The notes under the pieces: generated by a model | What the model saw: the letters and a program-made list of their open reading frames with translations, nothing else | What the model was told of the DNA's origin: nothing | Databases searched by the model: none | Source: Pseudomonas sp. NC02 | Lineage (GTDB): Bacteria > Pseudomonadota > Gammaproteobacteria > Pseudomonadales > Pseudomonadaceae | Direction: 5' to 3' | Assembly: GCF_002874965.1 (NCBI RefSeq) | Contig: NZ_CP025624.1 | Coordinates: forward strand, 3,410,001-3,474,000 | DNA length: 64,000 nucleotides | Program-made: the position numbers and the translations under genes | Part shown: positions 1 to 7,977 of the stretch, one piece after another | Layout of the letters: each line of letters starts with the position of its first letter | How positions within the stretch are numbered: the stretch's first letter is position 1

Positions 1-776
1 TGCACCACTTCACCCAATGAGCGGTCACGCACTTCCAGCAAGCCGTGGGTCCACGAGGCCTCGCCGCCGCTGGCGGTTTCCAGGTCGAGGATGCCATGGG
101 CATTGAACGTGGCTTTCTGGCCGGCACTGATCACCTGCACAGCGCCGTCGCGCGTGGTGATTTCCACCTGGGAATGCAGCATCGTGATTTGGGTTCGATC
201 CTCGCCCTGCTGTACCAGAAACCGCGTACCCAACGCGCGCATGCGGCCGTGTTCGGTCTCGACGATAAACGGTCTGAGACTGTCCTTGAAAACGTCCACC
301 AGCAGCTTGCCGTCGAGCAACTGCAACAGCCGTTGCCGAGCATCGAAATGCGTCAGCACCTTGCTGCGCGCATCCAGGGTCAATGCACTGCCATCCTCCA
401 GCGTGAGGTTCAGGCGCTCGCCCGTACCGGTGCGCAAAGCGCCCAACGGCAACCAGGTGTCGGACAGCCGCGTGATCAGACTTCCAAACGACACAACGCC
501 AACCAGCGCCAGGGTATTGCGCAAGAAGCGCCGGCGGCCCGACGGTGCGTTGAGGGTGTGCAACAGGCTGTCGCGGGGCATGCGGCGCAGTTCGTCATTG
601 TTCAGCACGGCCGGAACGCCGCCCATCATGTTGAAGATTTCGGCACGCCGTGGGTCGCCCTCACTCCAGCGACGGAACGCCTGGTGCTCCTGAGCGCTGG
701 CGTGCCCGGATTGCAGCAACGCCATCCACTGTGCTGCCTCGTCGATGATCGCCTCATCCGGCGCGCTGTGGCTCAT
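1..776 (-). CDS. FecR-family anti-sigma regulator (partial, runs off left edge)
   Basis: This frame is open from an ATG at 776 to the window edge, so the C-terminus is missing. The start overlaps the sigma-factor stop as ATGA, which implies translational coupling. The N-terminus has the FecR N-terminal DUF4880-type motif (DEAAQWMALLQSG and RRWSEGDPRRAEIF). An arginine-rich stretch and one hydrophobic segment (about residues 85-105, RRRFLRNTLALVGVVSFGSL) follow. The FecR periplasmic domain comes next (LTLEDGSALTLDARSKV, LGTRFLVQQ, QVEITTRDGAVQVISAGQ). In this family the protein spans the inner membrane and relays occupancy of a TonB-dependent siderophore receptor to its sigma factor. The receptor gene would be expected just left of the window. 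Family assignment is firm; the inducing siderophore cannot be told. Confidence 0.92.
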   Translation of the reverse strand, partial: MSHSAPDEAIIDEAAQWMALLQSGHASAQEHQAFRRWSEGDPRRAEIFNMMGGVPAVLNNDELRRMPRDSLLHTLNAPSGRRRFLRNTLALVGVVSFGSLITRLSDTWLPLGALRTGTGERLNLTLEDGSALTLDARSKVLTHFDARQRLLQLLDGKLLVDVFKDSLRPFIVETEHGRMRALGTRFLVQQGEDRTQITMLHSQVEITTRDGAVQVISAGQKATFNAHGILDLETASGGEASWTHGLLEVRDRSLGEVV

Positions 777-1312
777 GGCTGTGTCATCGCCAGGTAGCAG
801 CGCTTGAACGCATCGGCCATGTACTGCTGAACCCGGCTGACCGAGACCTGCAGGCGCTCGGCGATCTGCGCATAGGTCAAACCGTCCAGCTGGTGATACA
901 AAAACGCCGCCTTGGCCTTGGCCGACAAACCGTCGAGCAAGCGGTCGACTTCCAGCAGCGTCTCGATCAACAGCAAACGCTCCTCGGGCGACGGGTGCAC
1001 CATCATCGGCGCCTGGGCCAATGCTTCCAGGTAGGCACGTTCCAGGTCCTGGCGACGCCAGCCCTCATACATCAGGCGCCGCGCGATGGTGGTCAGCAAC
1101 GCCCGCGGCTCGCGGATTTGCGAAGGGTCGGGCAATGCCAGTACCCGCAGGAAGGTCTCCGATGCAATGTCCTGAGCCCCATGGGCGCAACCCATCGCCC
1201 GGCTTACCCGCGTGCAAAGCCAACTGTAGTCACTTTTGAACATCTGCCCAATCAGACCGAAATGTGGGTTCTGATTCACACCCATTGCATGCTCCATGCG
1301 AATAAAGGCCAT
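773..1312 (-). CDS. FecI-type ECF sigma factor
   Basis: The product is 179 aa, usual for ECF sigma factors. Region 2 is at about residues 25-90 (SDYSWLCTRVSRAMGCAHGAQDIASETFLRVL), and region 4 at about 115-170 has a helix-turn-helix (LDGLTYAQIAERLQVSVSRVQQYM). The DxxSETFLRVL and WRRQDLERAYLEAL features are typical of the FecI group that serves iron-siderophore uptake. It is coupled to the FecR gene downstream. An internal ATG ten codons in (MGVNQNPHF) is an alternative start. Upstream, 1313-1460 is AT-rich but no clean Fur box was seen. Regulation by iron is therefore inferred from the family only. Confidence 0.92.
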   Translation of the reverse strand: MAFIRMEHAMGVNQNPHFGLIGQMFKSDYSWLCTRVSRAMGCAHGAQDIASETFLRVLALPDPSQIREPRALLTTIARRLMYEGWRRQDLERAYLEALAQAPMMVHPSPEERLLLIETLLEVDRLLDGLSAKAKAAFLYHQLDGLTYAQIAERLQVSVSRVQQYMADAFKRCYLAMTQP

Positions 1313-1466
1313 TCAGCCTGGCGGTTGATGAGCAATGGAAAGCCATCGCTGGAGGCGGACTTTGCATGAGGGGAGCATAGGTTAGGAAAGAATAAAAAAT
1401 AACAATAGCCTGTCAAATTGGCATATGCAGAAAAATCAGATACGGGGCAGCGCCCTGGCTGTCAGG

Positions 1467-2405
1467 TCAGTGCGAAGACACATAGACAGAAGGCTGCGCC
1501 GGCGCTGGCAGCGAATAGGTTGCTTTCATCCATTCGACTTCAGCATGGGGTGTGCGGCCGAAGTAGCGCTTGAACTCTCGGCTGAACTGCGATGCGCTTT
1601 CATAGCCCACGTTAAAAGCCGCAGATGAGGCCGACATGTCGTCGCGGAGCATCAACAACCTTGCCTGGTGCAGACGAGTCGATTTCAGGTACTGCATGGG
1701 TGAGGAGTCGGTGACTGTTCGAAAGTGCAGATGAAAGCTGGGTACGCTCATACTCGCCTCCTGGGCCAGGCACTCGACGTCCAGCCGCTCCTGGTAACAG
1801 CTGTGTATCTTGCGAATGGCGCGGGTCACCTTTGCGAAATGGCCTTGCTTGCCAAGGGCCGCCCGCATGGACCCTCCTTGTTCACCTGCGATGATCCGGT
1901 AGTAAATCTCGCGCACCAGCGAGGGGCCGAGGATCGGGCCGTCGACCGGATGGCTCATCGCTTCGAGAAAGCGCAGTGTGGACTCGCGCAACATCTCGTC
2001 CATCGGCGAGGAATACATGCCTTTGGGACGTTCGTGGGTCGGACCGGATTTTTCGTCAATTTCCAGGATCAGTTCGCCAGCGAGTTTGAAATCCAGGCGC
2101 ATGTATACCGCCAGCATCGGTTCCTCTTCGCTGGCGTCGGTTTCCATGGTGAAAGGCACTGGCACAGACACCACCAGGTAGTGCTGGGCGTCGTAAAGGT
2201 AGACCTCATCGCCCAGATAGCCGAGCTTGCGCCCCTGGCACAGGATGACGATGCCAGGCTCGTAGAGCACTGGCGTGCGGGTCAGCGGGCGATTGGAGCG
2301 CAGGAAGCGTATGTCTTCCAGTGCGCTCAGGTTGTAGCCCTCCAGGGGGGCCAACTGCTCCATCAGTTGGACCATGCGCCGGGTTCGCGCTGCAAAATGA
2401 TTCAT
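1467..2405 (-). CDS. AraC-family transcriptional regulator
   Basis: The product is 312 aa with an AraC_N-type cupin-like sensor domain (about residues 20-180; RTPVLYEPGIVILCQGRKLGYL) and a C-terminal double helix-turn-helix (about 210-300; LDVECLAQEASMSVPSFHLHFRTVT and ASSAAFNVGYESASQFSREFKRYFG). The ATG at 2405 is preferred over a longer in-frame start at 2465 because AAGAGGGG sits seven bases before it and because the longer start would overlap the SDR gene upstream. The gene follows the SDR gene by 17 bp on the same strand, so the two are probably co-transcribed. In this subgroup of AraC regulators such a pair often means that the regulator controls its neighbouring oxidoreductase. The effector is unknown. 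Confidence 0.9.
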   Translation of the reverse strand: MNHFAARTRRMVQLMEQLAPLEGYNLSALEDIRFLRSNRPLTRTPVLYEPGIVILCQGRKLGYLGDEVYLYDAQHYLVVSVPVPFTMETDASEEEPMLAVYMRLDFKLAGELILEIDEKSGPTHERPKGMYSSPMDEMLRESTLRFLEAMSHPVDGPILGPSLVREIYYRIIAGEQGGSMRAALGKQGHFAKVTRAIRKIHSCYQERLDVECLAQEASMSVPSFHLHFRTVTDSSPMQYLKSTRLHQARLLMLRDDMSASSAAFNVGYESASQFSREFKRYFGRTPHAEVEWMKATYSLPAPAQPSVYVSSH

Positions 2406-2422
2406 AGGCCCCTCTTGCGGTT

Positions 2423-3265
2423 TCACGAAGCGTGACCATCCGTAGAGCGTGTCAGTGCTTCCCATTGGTCGATGTCACGCAGGGATTGCGTCAGCTTTTC
2501 GCGCACAAAGCCTATGGCATCGCTGCCGAGCAGCAGGTGGGCCGGTGGGTTGTCGCTGGCGATCAACTGCAGCATGGCTTGCGCAGCTTTTTGCGGGTCC
2601 CCCAACTGGTGGCCGCTTTTCGCTTCGCGCGCCTGGCGTACCGGATCAAAGCTGGCATCGTAGTCGGCGATGCTGCGGGGCGTACGCTGCATCGAGCGGC
2701 CGGCCCAATCAGTGCGAAATGAGCCTGGCGCCACAGCGGTGACAAAAATGTTGAATGGCTTGAGTTCTTTGCTCAGGGTGTCGGAGATGCCTTCCAGCGC
2801 GAACTTGCTGGCGCAGTAGTAGGCGATACCCGGCATCGTGATGGTGCCGCCCATGGACGTGATGTTGATGATGTGCCCGCTGCGGCGCTGGCGGAAGTAC
2901 GGCACAAACGCCTTGGTCACGGCAACGGCGCCGAACACGTTGACGTCGAACTGACGACGCATTTCTTCCAGCGGCGACTCTTCGAAAATGCCCTCATGGC
3001 CGTAACCTGCGTTGTTCACCAGGACATCCACCGGGCCGTAGCGGGTCTCGATCTCGGCAACGACGCTGTCGATCCGCTCAAAGTCGGTGACATCCAGGAT
3101 CACGCCATGAGCACGCTCCGCTGATAATGCCTCGAACGTTTGCAGCGCGGCTTCGTTGCGAACGGTACCAATGACACGGTGGCCTGCAGCCAGTGCCTCG
3201 GTCGCGAGGGCTTTGCCAAAGCCGCTGCTGATGCCGGTGATGAACAGGGTTTTGCGAGTGCTCAT
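2423..3265 (-). CDS. Short-chain dehydrogenase/reductase (classical SDR)
   Basis: The 280-aa protein has the classical SDR features: the nucleotide-binding TGISSGFG at about residues 10-17, NNAG at about 88, the catalytic Ser in NITSMGG, and YYCASK as the Tyr-x3-Lys motif. The extended C-terminus resembles the SDR group often annotated as oxidoreductases with retinol dehydrogenase-like ends. The substrate cannot be inferred. A good ribosome site (GAGAGGAA) precedes the ATG at 3265. It lies 17 bp upstream of the AraC gene and appears to head a two-gene operon. About 200 bp without genes (3266-3467) separate it from the ValRS stop and probably hold its promoter. Confidence 0.9.
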   Translation of the reverse strand: MSTRKTLFITGISSGFGKALATEALAAGHRVIGTVRNEAALQTFEALSAERAHGVILDVTDFERIDSVVAEIETRYGPVDVLVNNAGYGHEGIFEESPLEEMRRQFDVNVFGAVAVTKAFVPYFRQRRSGHIINITSMGGTITMPGIAYYCASKFALEGISDTLSKELKPFNIFVTAVAPGSFRTDWAGRSMQRTPRSIADYDASFDPVRQAREAKSGHQLGDPQKAAQAMLQLIASDNPPAHLLLGSDAIGFVREKLTQSLRDIDQWEALTRSTDGHAS

Positions 3266-3467
3266 GGAAATTCCTCTCGGTTACTGAGTGCTAATGGTAG
3301 CCAAGCCACCGCTGGCGACCTATGCCGGATCATCTATGAGGCTTGCCTATTCCTATTCGCTTCTACTCGTACTCTCAATTGTCCCGATGTGGCTCGATTG
3401 ACGCAGGCTGATGCGTGGTCCGGCCCGCCCCAGTGGGTGTCACTGAGGCGGTCGGCACCACTCCACG

Positions 3468-6035
3468 TTACGTCAGCCAGACATCGACCTGCCGCTCCGC
3501 GCCCTCTATAAACACCAAGGCCTCGACCTGCCCCGCCTCTATCAGGTCTTGGCTGACGCCTTTTATCAGTTCAAGCTGCGCGGCGCTGTCGACCAGCTCA
3601 ACACGTGCTACCGGAGCCTTCATGGATTGGCTGGCGTCAGACTTTGCTTTGCGAATCGCAGACAGCACGCTGCTCAGGCTCATCAATAACTGTTCAACAG
3701 CCGCGTCAGGGCAAGCGTCCCCTTGCGGCCAGGGCGCCTTGTGCACTGAGCCGCAATTCCAGGATTGCCAGACCTCCTCACACACAAAGGGTAGAAATGG
3801 CGCAAACAGTCGCTGCTGCACGCTCAGCGCATGTGCCAATGCATTACGCGCCGAGTAGCCGTCGGGTCGATAGGCACGACGCTTGACCAATTCGACGTAG
3901 TCATCGCAAAACCACCAGAAGAATCCTTCGATACGCGACAACGCCCCGCTGTAGTCGTATGCCTCCAGCGCAACGGTAGCGTCCTGGACTACGCCACCCA
4001 AGCGTTCAAGCATGGCTTGATCCAGCGGTTGGTCGATATCCCCGGTGTCATCCTTCGCAAAGCCTTGAACCAACCTCGAAAGATTGAACAGCTTGACGGC
4101 CAGGCGGCGGCCGATTTTCATCTGCTGCTCTTCAAAGGCTGTGTCACTGCCGAGCCGCGCCGAGGCCGCCCAATAGCGCACGCCGTCACTTCCATACTGG
4201 TCGAGCAAGGCTTGAGGGGTGACCACATTCCCCTTGGACTTGGACATTTTCTTGCGATCAGGATCAAGGATCCACCCGGAAAGCGCGACGTTGCGCCATG
4301 GCGCGCAACCGTGTTCAAAATGGCTGCGTACCAGTGTCGAGAACAGCCAGGTTCGGATTATGTCGTGACCTTGGGGCCTGAGGTCCATCGGGTATATTTT
4401 GGCAAACAACCCATCGTCCTCTCCCCAGCCGCCGGCAATCTGAGGCGTCAGGGAACTGGTGGCCCAGGTGTCCATGATGTCTTGTTCACCGATAAACCCG
4501 TTGGGTTGACCACGTTGTTCGGATCGATAGCCCGGTGGCGTATCCAGGCCCGGATCAACAGGCAGGCTTGCCTCACTGGCGATAATCGGAGCGCCATGCT
4601 CGGCTTCGCCTTGTGCGTCCAGGCGATACCAGAACGGAATCGGCACGCCGAACGTACGTTGGCGACTGATTAGCCAGTCTCCATTCAACCCCCCTACCCA
4701 ATGCTCGTAACGCCTGAGCATGTGCGGCGGATGCCAGTCCAACGCCTGGCCAGCGTCGAGCAACACGTCCCTCAGGTTCGCGTCGCGTCCGCCATTGCGC
4801 AAGTACCATTGCCGCGTCGCGAGAATTTCCAAAGGCCGGTCGCCTTTCTCGAAGAACCTTACCGCGTGGTTAATCGGTCGTGGTTCATCTCGCATGGCGC
4901 CGCAGTCACGCAACATCGAAACGAGCTGCGTACGAACCTGGGACAGGGTACGGCCGGCCAGGCCTGCGTAGGCCTGTTGGCTGCGCGGAGTCGTCAACCA
5001 GGAGGGCGTCTCAAGTAACAGGCGCCCGTCCTTTCCCAGGACTGACCGTGTGGGCAGCTGTAACTCCCGCCACCAAATCACATCGGTTAGATCGCCAAAG
5101 GTGCAGACCATCGCCAACCCGGTGCCCTTGCCGGGGTCACCCAAAGGGTGGGCCAGCAGCGGAACGTCCAGGTCAAAAATCGGCGCGCGCACGGTCTGCC
5201 CGAACCTCGCCTGATAACGAGCGTCGTCCGGGTGACCCACCAGCGCCACGCATGCCATCAGCAACTCAGGTCGAGTCGTAGCAATCTTCAGTTTGGCACC
5301 ATCAGCCGCGTCGAAGCCGAGTTCGTGATACGCACCCGCAACCTCGCGCTCCTCAAGCTCTGCCTGGGCTACGGCCGTCTGGAACGTCACATCCCAGAGA
5401 CACGGAGCCTCCTGGCTATACAGTTCGCCACGCTGGTAGTTACGCAGTAACGCGCGCTGACTGGCTCGTTGGGAGCGTTCATCAATGGTGGCGTATGAAA
5501 GACTCCAATCAACGGACAAGCCCAGTTGCACGAACAGTGCACGGAACGCTTGCTCATCGATGGCCGTCAGCTCATGGCACAACTCGATAAAGTTGCGCCG
5601 ACTGATGACTGCAAAGTCAGCCCGTTTTAATGGAATTGACTCGGAGGGTTTGAAGCCAGGCTGGTAAGCGGCCAACGAGTCGCAACGTACGCCGTAGAAA
5701 TTCTCGACCCTGCGTTCGGTCGGCAAGCCATTGTCGTCCCAACCCATGGGGTAGAACACAGCCTTGCCGCGCATCCGCTGGAACCGGGCGATGATATCGG
5801 TGTGGGTGTAGCTGAAGACATGGCCAACATGCAACGAACCTGAGGCTGTCGGTGGCGGCGTGTCGATGGAGAATACAGCGTCGCGTTGGGCGCTGTGGTC
5901 AAAGGCATACGTGCCTTCGAGCTGCCAATGCTGAGACCAGCGTGTTTCGAGGTTTTCAAGCGAGGGGGTGACGGTTTGATCGTTTAGAACTTCATCACGT
6001 TTAACGGTGACATAGCTTCCTCCTGTCAACATCAT
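3468..6035 (-). CDS. valS: Accessory valyl-tRNA synthetase, actinobacterial/archaeal-like type
   Basis: About 855 aa, a class I aminoacyl-tRNA synthetase. The HIGH-type signature is HVGH (residues 69-72) and KMSKS lies at about 596-600. The CP1 editing domain carries TTRPE (about 253-257) and GTGLAMVCTFGDLTDV (about 304-319); as I recall, that wording is typical of actinobacterial and archaeal ValRS rather than the proteobacterial enzyme. The protein ends soon after the anticodon-binding domain and seems to lack the long C-terminal coiled-coil of the roughly 950-aa housekeeping ValS. The housekeeping copy is presumed elsewhere. Such duplicates can be resistance copies against a natural ValRS inhibitor or stress isozymes. 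Start uncertain: in-frame ATGs at 6035 and 6032 have no ribosome site, while an ideal site precedes an out-of-frame ATG at 6013. Confidence 0.93.
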   Translation of the reverse strand: MMLTGGSYVTVKRDEVLNDQTVTPSLENLETRWSQHWQLEGTYAFDHSAQRDAVFSIDTPPPTASGSLHVGHVFSYTHTDIIARFQRMRGKAVFYPMGWDDNGLPTERRVENFYGVRCDSLAAYQPGFKPSESIPLKRADFAVISRRNFIELCHELTAIDEQAFRALFVQLGLSVDWSLSYATIDERSQRASQRALLRNYQRGELYSQEAPCLWDVTFQTAVAQAELEEREVAGAYHELGFDAADGAKLKIATTRPELLMACVALVGHPDDARYQARFGQTVRAPIFDLDVPLLAHPLGDPGKGTGLAMVCTFGDLTDVIWWRELQLPTRSVLGKDGRLLLETPSWLTTPRSQQAYAGLAGRTLSQVRTQLVSMLRDCGAMRDEPRPINHAVRFFEKGDRPLEILATRQWYLRNGGRDANLRDVLLDAGQALDWHPPHMLRRYEHWVGGLNGDWLISRQRTFGVPIPFWYRLDAQGEAEHGAPIIASEASLPVDPGLDTPPGYRSEQRGQPNGFIGEQDIMDTWATSSLTPQIAGGWGEDDGLFAKIYPMDLRPQGHDIIRTWLFSTLVRSHFEHGCAPWRNVALSGWILDPDRKKMSKSKGNVVTPQALLDQYGSDGVRYWAASARLGSDTAFEEQQMKIGRRLAVKLFNLSRLVQGFAKDDTGDIDQPLDQAMLERLGGVVQDATVALEAYDYSGALSRIEGFFWWFCDDYVELVKRRAYRPDGYSARNALAHALSVQQRLFAPFLPFVCEEVWQSWNCGSVHKAPWPQGDACPDAAVEQLLMSLSSVLSAIRKAKSDASQSMKAPVARVELVDSAAQLELIKGVSQDLIEAGQVEALVFIEGAERQVDVWLT
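5984..6013 (-). other. 9-codon mini-ORF with ideal ribosome site over the ValRS start
   Basis: AGGAGG is followed after five bases by ATG at 6013, opening a reading frame MSPLNVMKF ending at TAA (5984-5986). It is one base out of frame with the ValRS. It contains GTTAAAC (5999-6005) phased as G-TTA-AAC in the mini-ORF frame. A single minus-one slip there joins exactly to the ValRS frame (GTT AAA CGT GAT). Whether it is translated, coupled, a frameshift start or the result of an indel cannot be told from sequence alone. Confidence 0.4.
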
Positions 6036-6175
6036 GGGGCGCAACAACGGTTGTGCGCCGAAGCAAACTTTATATTCAATCGCCTGCGGAAAGTAAAGCC
6101 CTTGAACCAGGCCATTTTTTCCACAAAATAGCGTAAAAACAGTCCGGAAGATTTCTCACATTCAACAGGTACCCT

Positions 6176-7303
6176 ATGCACACCCCCGTCACAATCATCG
6201 GTGCTGGCCTGGGCGGTCTCATCCTGGCCCGCGTGCTGTACGTCCACGGTATTGCCGCCACCGTCTATGAAGCAGAGCCGTCGGCAACCGCACGCGCCCA
6301 AGGCGGGATGCTCGATATCCACGACTACAACGGCCAACTGGCCTTGCAGGCCGCGGGCCTGACGGACGAGTTCCGCGCGCTTATCCTGAAAGGTCGCGAG
6401 GCGACTCGGGTGCTTGATTGGCAGGGTGCCACTCTGTTGGATCAACCCGACGACGGCACAGGCGGCCGTCCCGAGGTCATGCGTGGCGAACTGCGCAAGA
6501 TGCTCCTCGATTCACTGCCCGCCGGTACTGTGCGTTGGGGCCACAAGGTCAAGAGCGTGCGCGCCCTCGGCGAGGGTCGCCACGAAGTGACCTTCGCCGA
6601 CGGTACTTGCGTTGCTACCCTCCTGCTGGTTGGCGCGGACGGAGCCTGGTCAAAGGTCCGGCCGCTGCTCAGCGACGCTGCCCCCGAGTACATGGGCCGC
6701 TCGTTGATCGAAACCTACCTGTATGACAGCGACGCCCGGCACCCGGCCACCTCCAGGGCGGTAGGTGGCGGTGCGATGTTCGCACTTCAACCGGGAAAAG
6801 GGATCCAGGCGCACCGTGAGACGGGCGCCACGCTGCACACCTACGTAGTGCTCACCGAATCCCAAAGCTGGTTTGCCGCCATCGATTTCACCGACACGCC
6901 AACGGCGGCGGCACGGATCGCGCAGGAATTCGCAGGCTGGTCCCCTGCCCTCACGGCATTGATCACCGACAGCGACACCGAACTGGTATGGCGCCCGCTC
7001 TTTATGCTGCCGGTTGAGCACCGCTGGGAGCGGGTGCCGGGCGTAACGCTGATCGGTGATGCCGCACACCTTGCGGCCCCGAATGGCGAAGGTGCCAACC
7101 TGGCCATGTACGATGGTGCCGAACTCGGCAAGGCCATCGCCTCATACCCTGATGACGTCGAAGCCGCCCTGGGCGAATACGAACAGGCCATGTTCCCGCG
7201 CAGCGCGCAAATGGCTGCCGAGGGGAATGAACTGCATGAGTTGCTGTTTGGTGACGATGCCCCCTATAGCCTGGTCAGCATGTTCAACGGGGCAAGTGCC
7301 TGA
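6176..7303 (+). CDS. TetX-like FAD-dependent monooxygenase
   Basis: The 375-aa protein is a class A flavoprotein monooxygenase. The Rossmann FAD motif GAGLGG is at residues 9-14, and a TetX-like stretch follows (QGGMLDIHDYNGQLAL, PEVMRGELRKML). The DG motif is GADGAWSKVR, and the second FAD/ribityl motif GDAAHLAAPNGEGANLA is at about residue 298. The family hydroxylates planar aromatic or polyketide substrates, including tetracyclines, with NADPH and oxygen. Most environmental members have no proven resistance role. It is transcribed away from the ValRS gene across a 140-bp shared promoter region. It converges with the P-loop kinase gene 32 bp downstream. Family is clear; substrate is unknown. 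Confidence 0.9.
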   Translation: MHTPVTIIGAGLGGLILARVLYVHGIAATVYEAEPSATARAQGGMLDIHDYNGQLALQAAGLTDEFRALILKGREATRVLDWQGATLLDQPDDGTGGRPEVMRGELRKMLLDSLPAGTVRWGHKVKSVRALGEGRHEVTFADGTCVATLLLVGADGAWSKVRPLLSDAAPEYMGRSLIETYLYDSDARHPATSRAVGGGAMFALQPGKGIQAHRETGATLHTYVVLTESQSWFAAIDFTDTPTAAARIAQEFAGWSPALTALITDSDTELVWRPLFMLPVEHRWERVPGVTLIGDAAHLAAPNGEGANLAMYDGAELGKAIASYPDDVEAALGEYEQAMFPRSAQMAAEGNELHELLFGDDAPYSLVSMFNGASA

Positions 7304-7335
7304 ACAGGGCTCGATAGCCGACCGTATCGGCGGGG

Positions 7336-7977
7336 TCAATCACACTGGAAGGACTCAAGGACGTTATAAATTTCGGAAACCACCTGCCGTGTCGCGCCCT
7401 CGATGGTTCCTTCATTCCGGCATAACACCCAGCCGTGATCCGCAACCGCTCGCTCGAACGCCCGGGTACAGGCGACATGTTCTGCCAGCGTGTGGATCAC
7501 GGTACTGCTCAGTCCGCGCCGGCGTGCCGCGGCCCGTGCCCATGAAATATCAGGGTCGGTGACGACCCCGATATGCAGGTCCGGCACTTGCACGTTTCGA
7601 TCAATGTTCAACTGCAGGATTTCTGCCAGCGGGACTTCCCGGCGAAACGCGGCATCAGACGGGTACCAGCGGTCGATCAGGACGATGCTGCCTGGAGGCT
7701 GTCTAGCCAGCACGTGCCGGGAAATCCACGCGCGGCTATCAGCGAAGCGTTCACAAACCTCCCACTCCAGATCCAGGCCGGGATGCCTGGCGAGTCTGTT
7801 AACGAGGGTCATTGTTTCACTTCTGAAGGGATCGCTTTTTCTCTCGCAAAGCCGGATCACCATTCTGTTGTCAGCCCTAAGCGCTTTTGTTACGGACTCC
7901 AGCAATGTGGTTTTGCCAGTACCCTTGGGGCCATCCATGGAAACAAACAACGGACGGCCAGCCGCCTGGCTCAACAC
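7336..7977 (-). CDS. Thymidylate kinase-like P-loop NTPase
   Basis: The 213-aa product has a Walker A motif GPKGTGKTT at about residues 16-24, a DRW motif (VLIDRWYPSD) like the DRx motif of nucleoside monophosphate kinases, and an arginine-rich lid-like stretch (WARAAARRRGLS). It resembles dTMP kinase and deoxynucleoside kinases, but is divergent, so a broader nucleotide kinase role is possible. The first in-frame start, GTG at 7977, overlaps the stop of the upstream histidine kinase gene by 7 bp, and there is no obvious ribosome site. This suggests translational coupling; TTG at 7974 or ATG at residue 14 are alternatives, but the latter would sit very close to the P-loop. Confidence 0.75.
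   Translation of the reverse strand: MLSQAAGRPLFVSMDGPKGTGKTTLLESVTKALRADNRMVIRLCERKSDPFRSETMTLVNRLARHPGLDLEWEVCERFADSRAWISRHVLARQPPGSIVLIDRWYPSDAAFRREVPLAEILQLNIDRNVQVPDLHIGVVTDPDISWARAAARRRGLSSTVIHTLAEHVACTRAFERAVADHGWVLCRNEGTIEGATRQVVSEIYNVLESFQCD

Noticed and set aside
1313..1466. A Fur box before the FecI-type sigma gene
   Set aside because: The region is AT-rich, but no stretch gives a convincing match to the GATAAT-type 19-bp consensus by eye.
5984..6013. The mini-ORF before ValRS as a classical valine attenuator leader peptide
   Set aside because: It has only one Val codon, overlaps the ValRS frame rather than preceding it, and no terminator/antiterminator pair is visible.
3468..7977. 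A biosynthetic gene cluster with ValRS as self-resistance gene
   Set aside because: Neighbours are one flavin monooxygenase and a nucleotide-kinase-like gene; no synthetase, PLP enzyme or exporter cluster is adjacent, so a cluster cannot be claimed.
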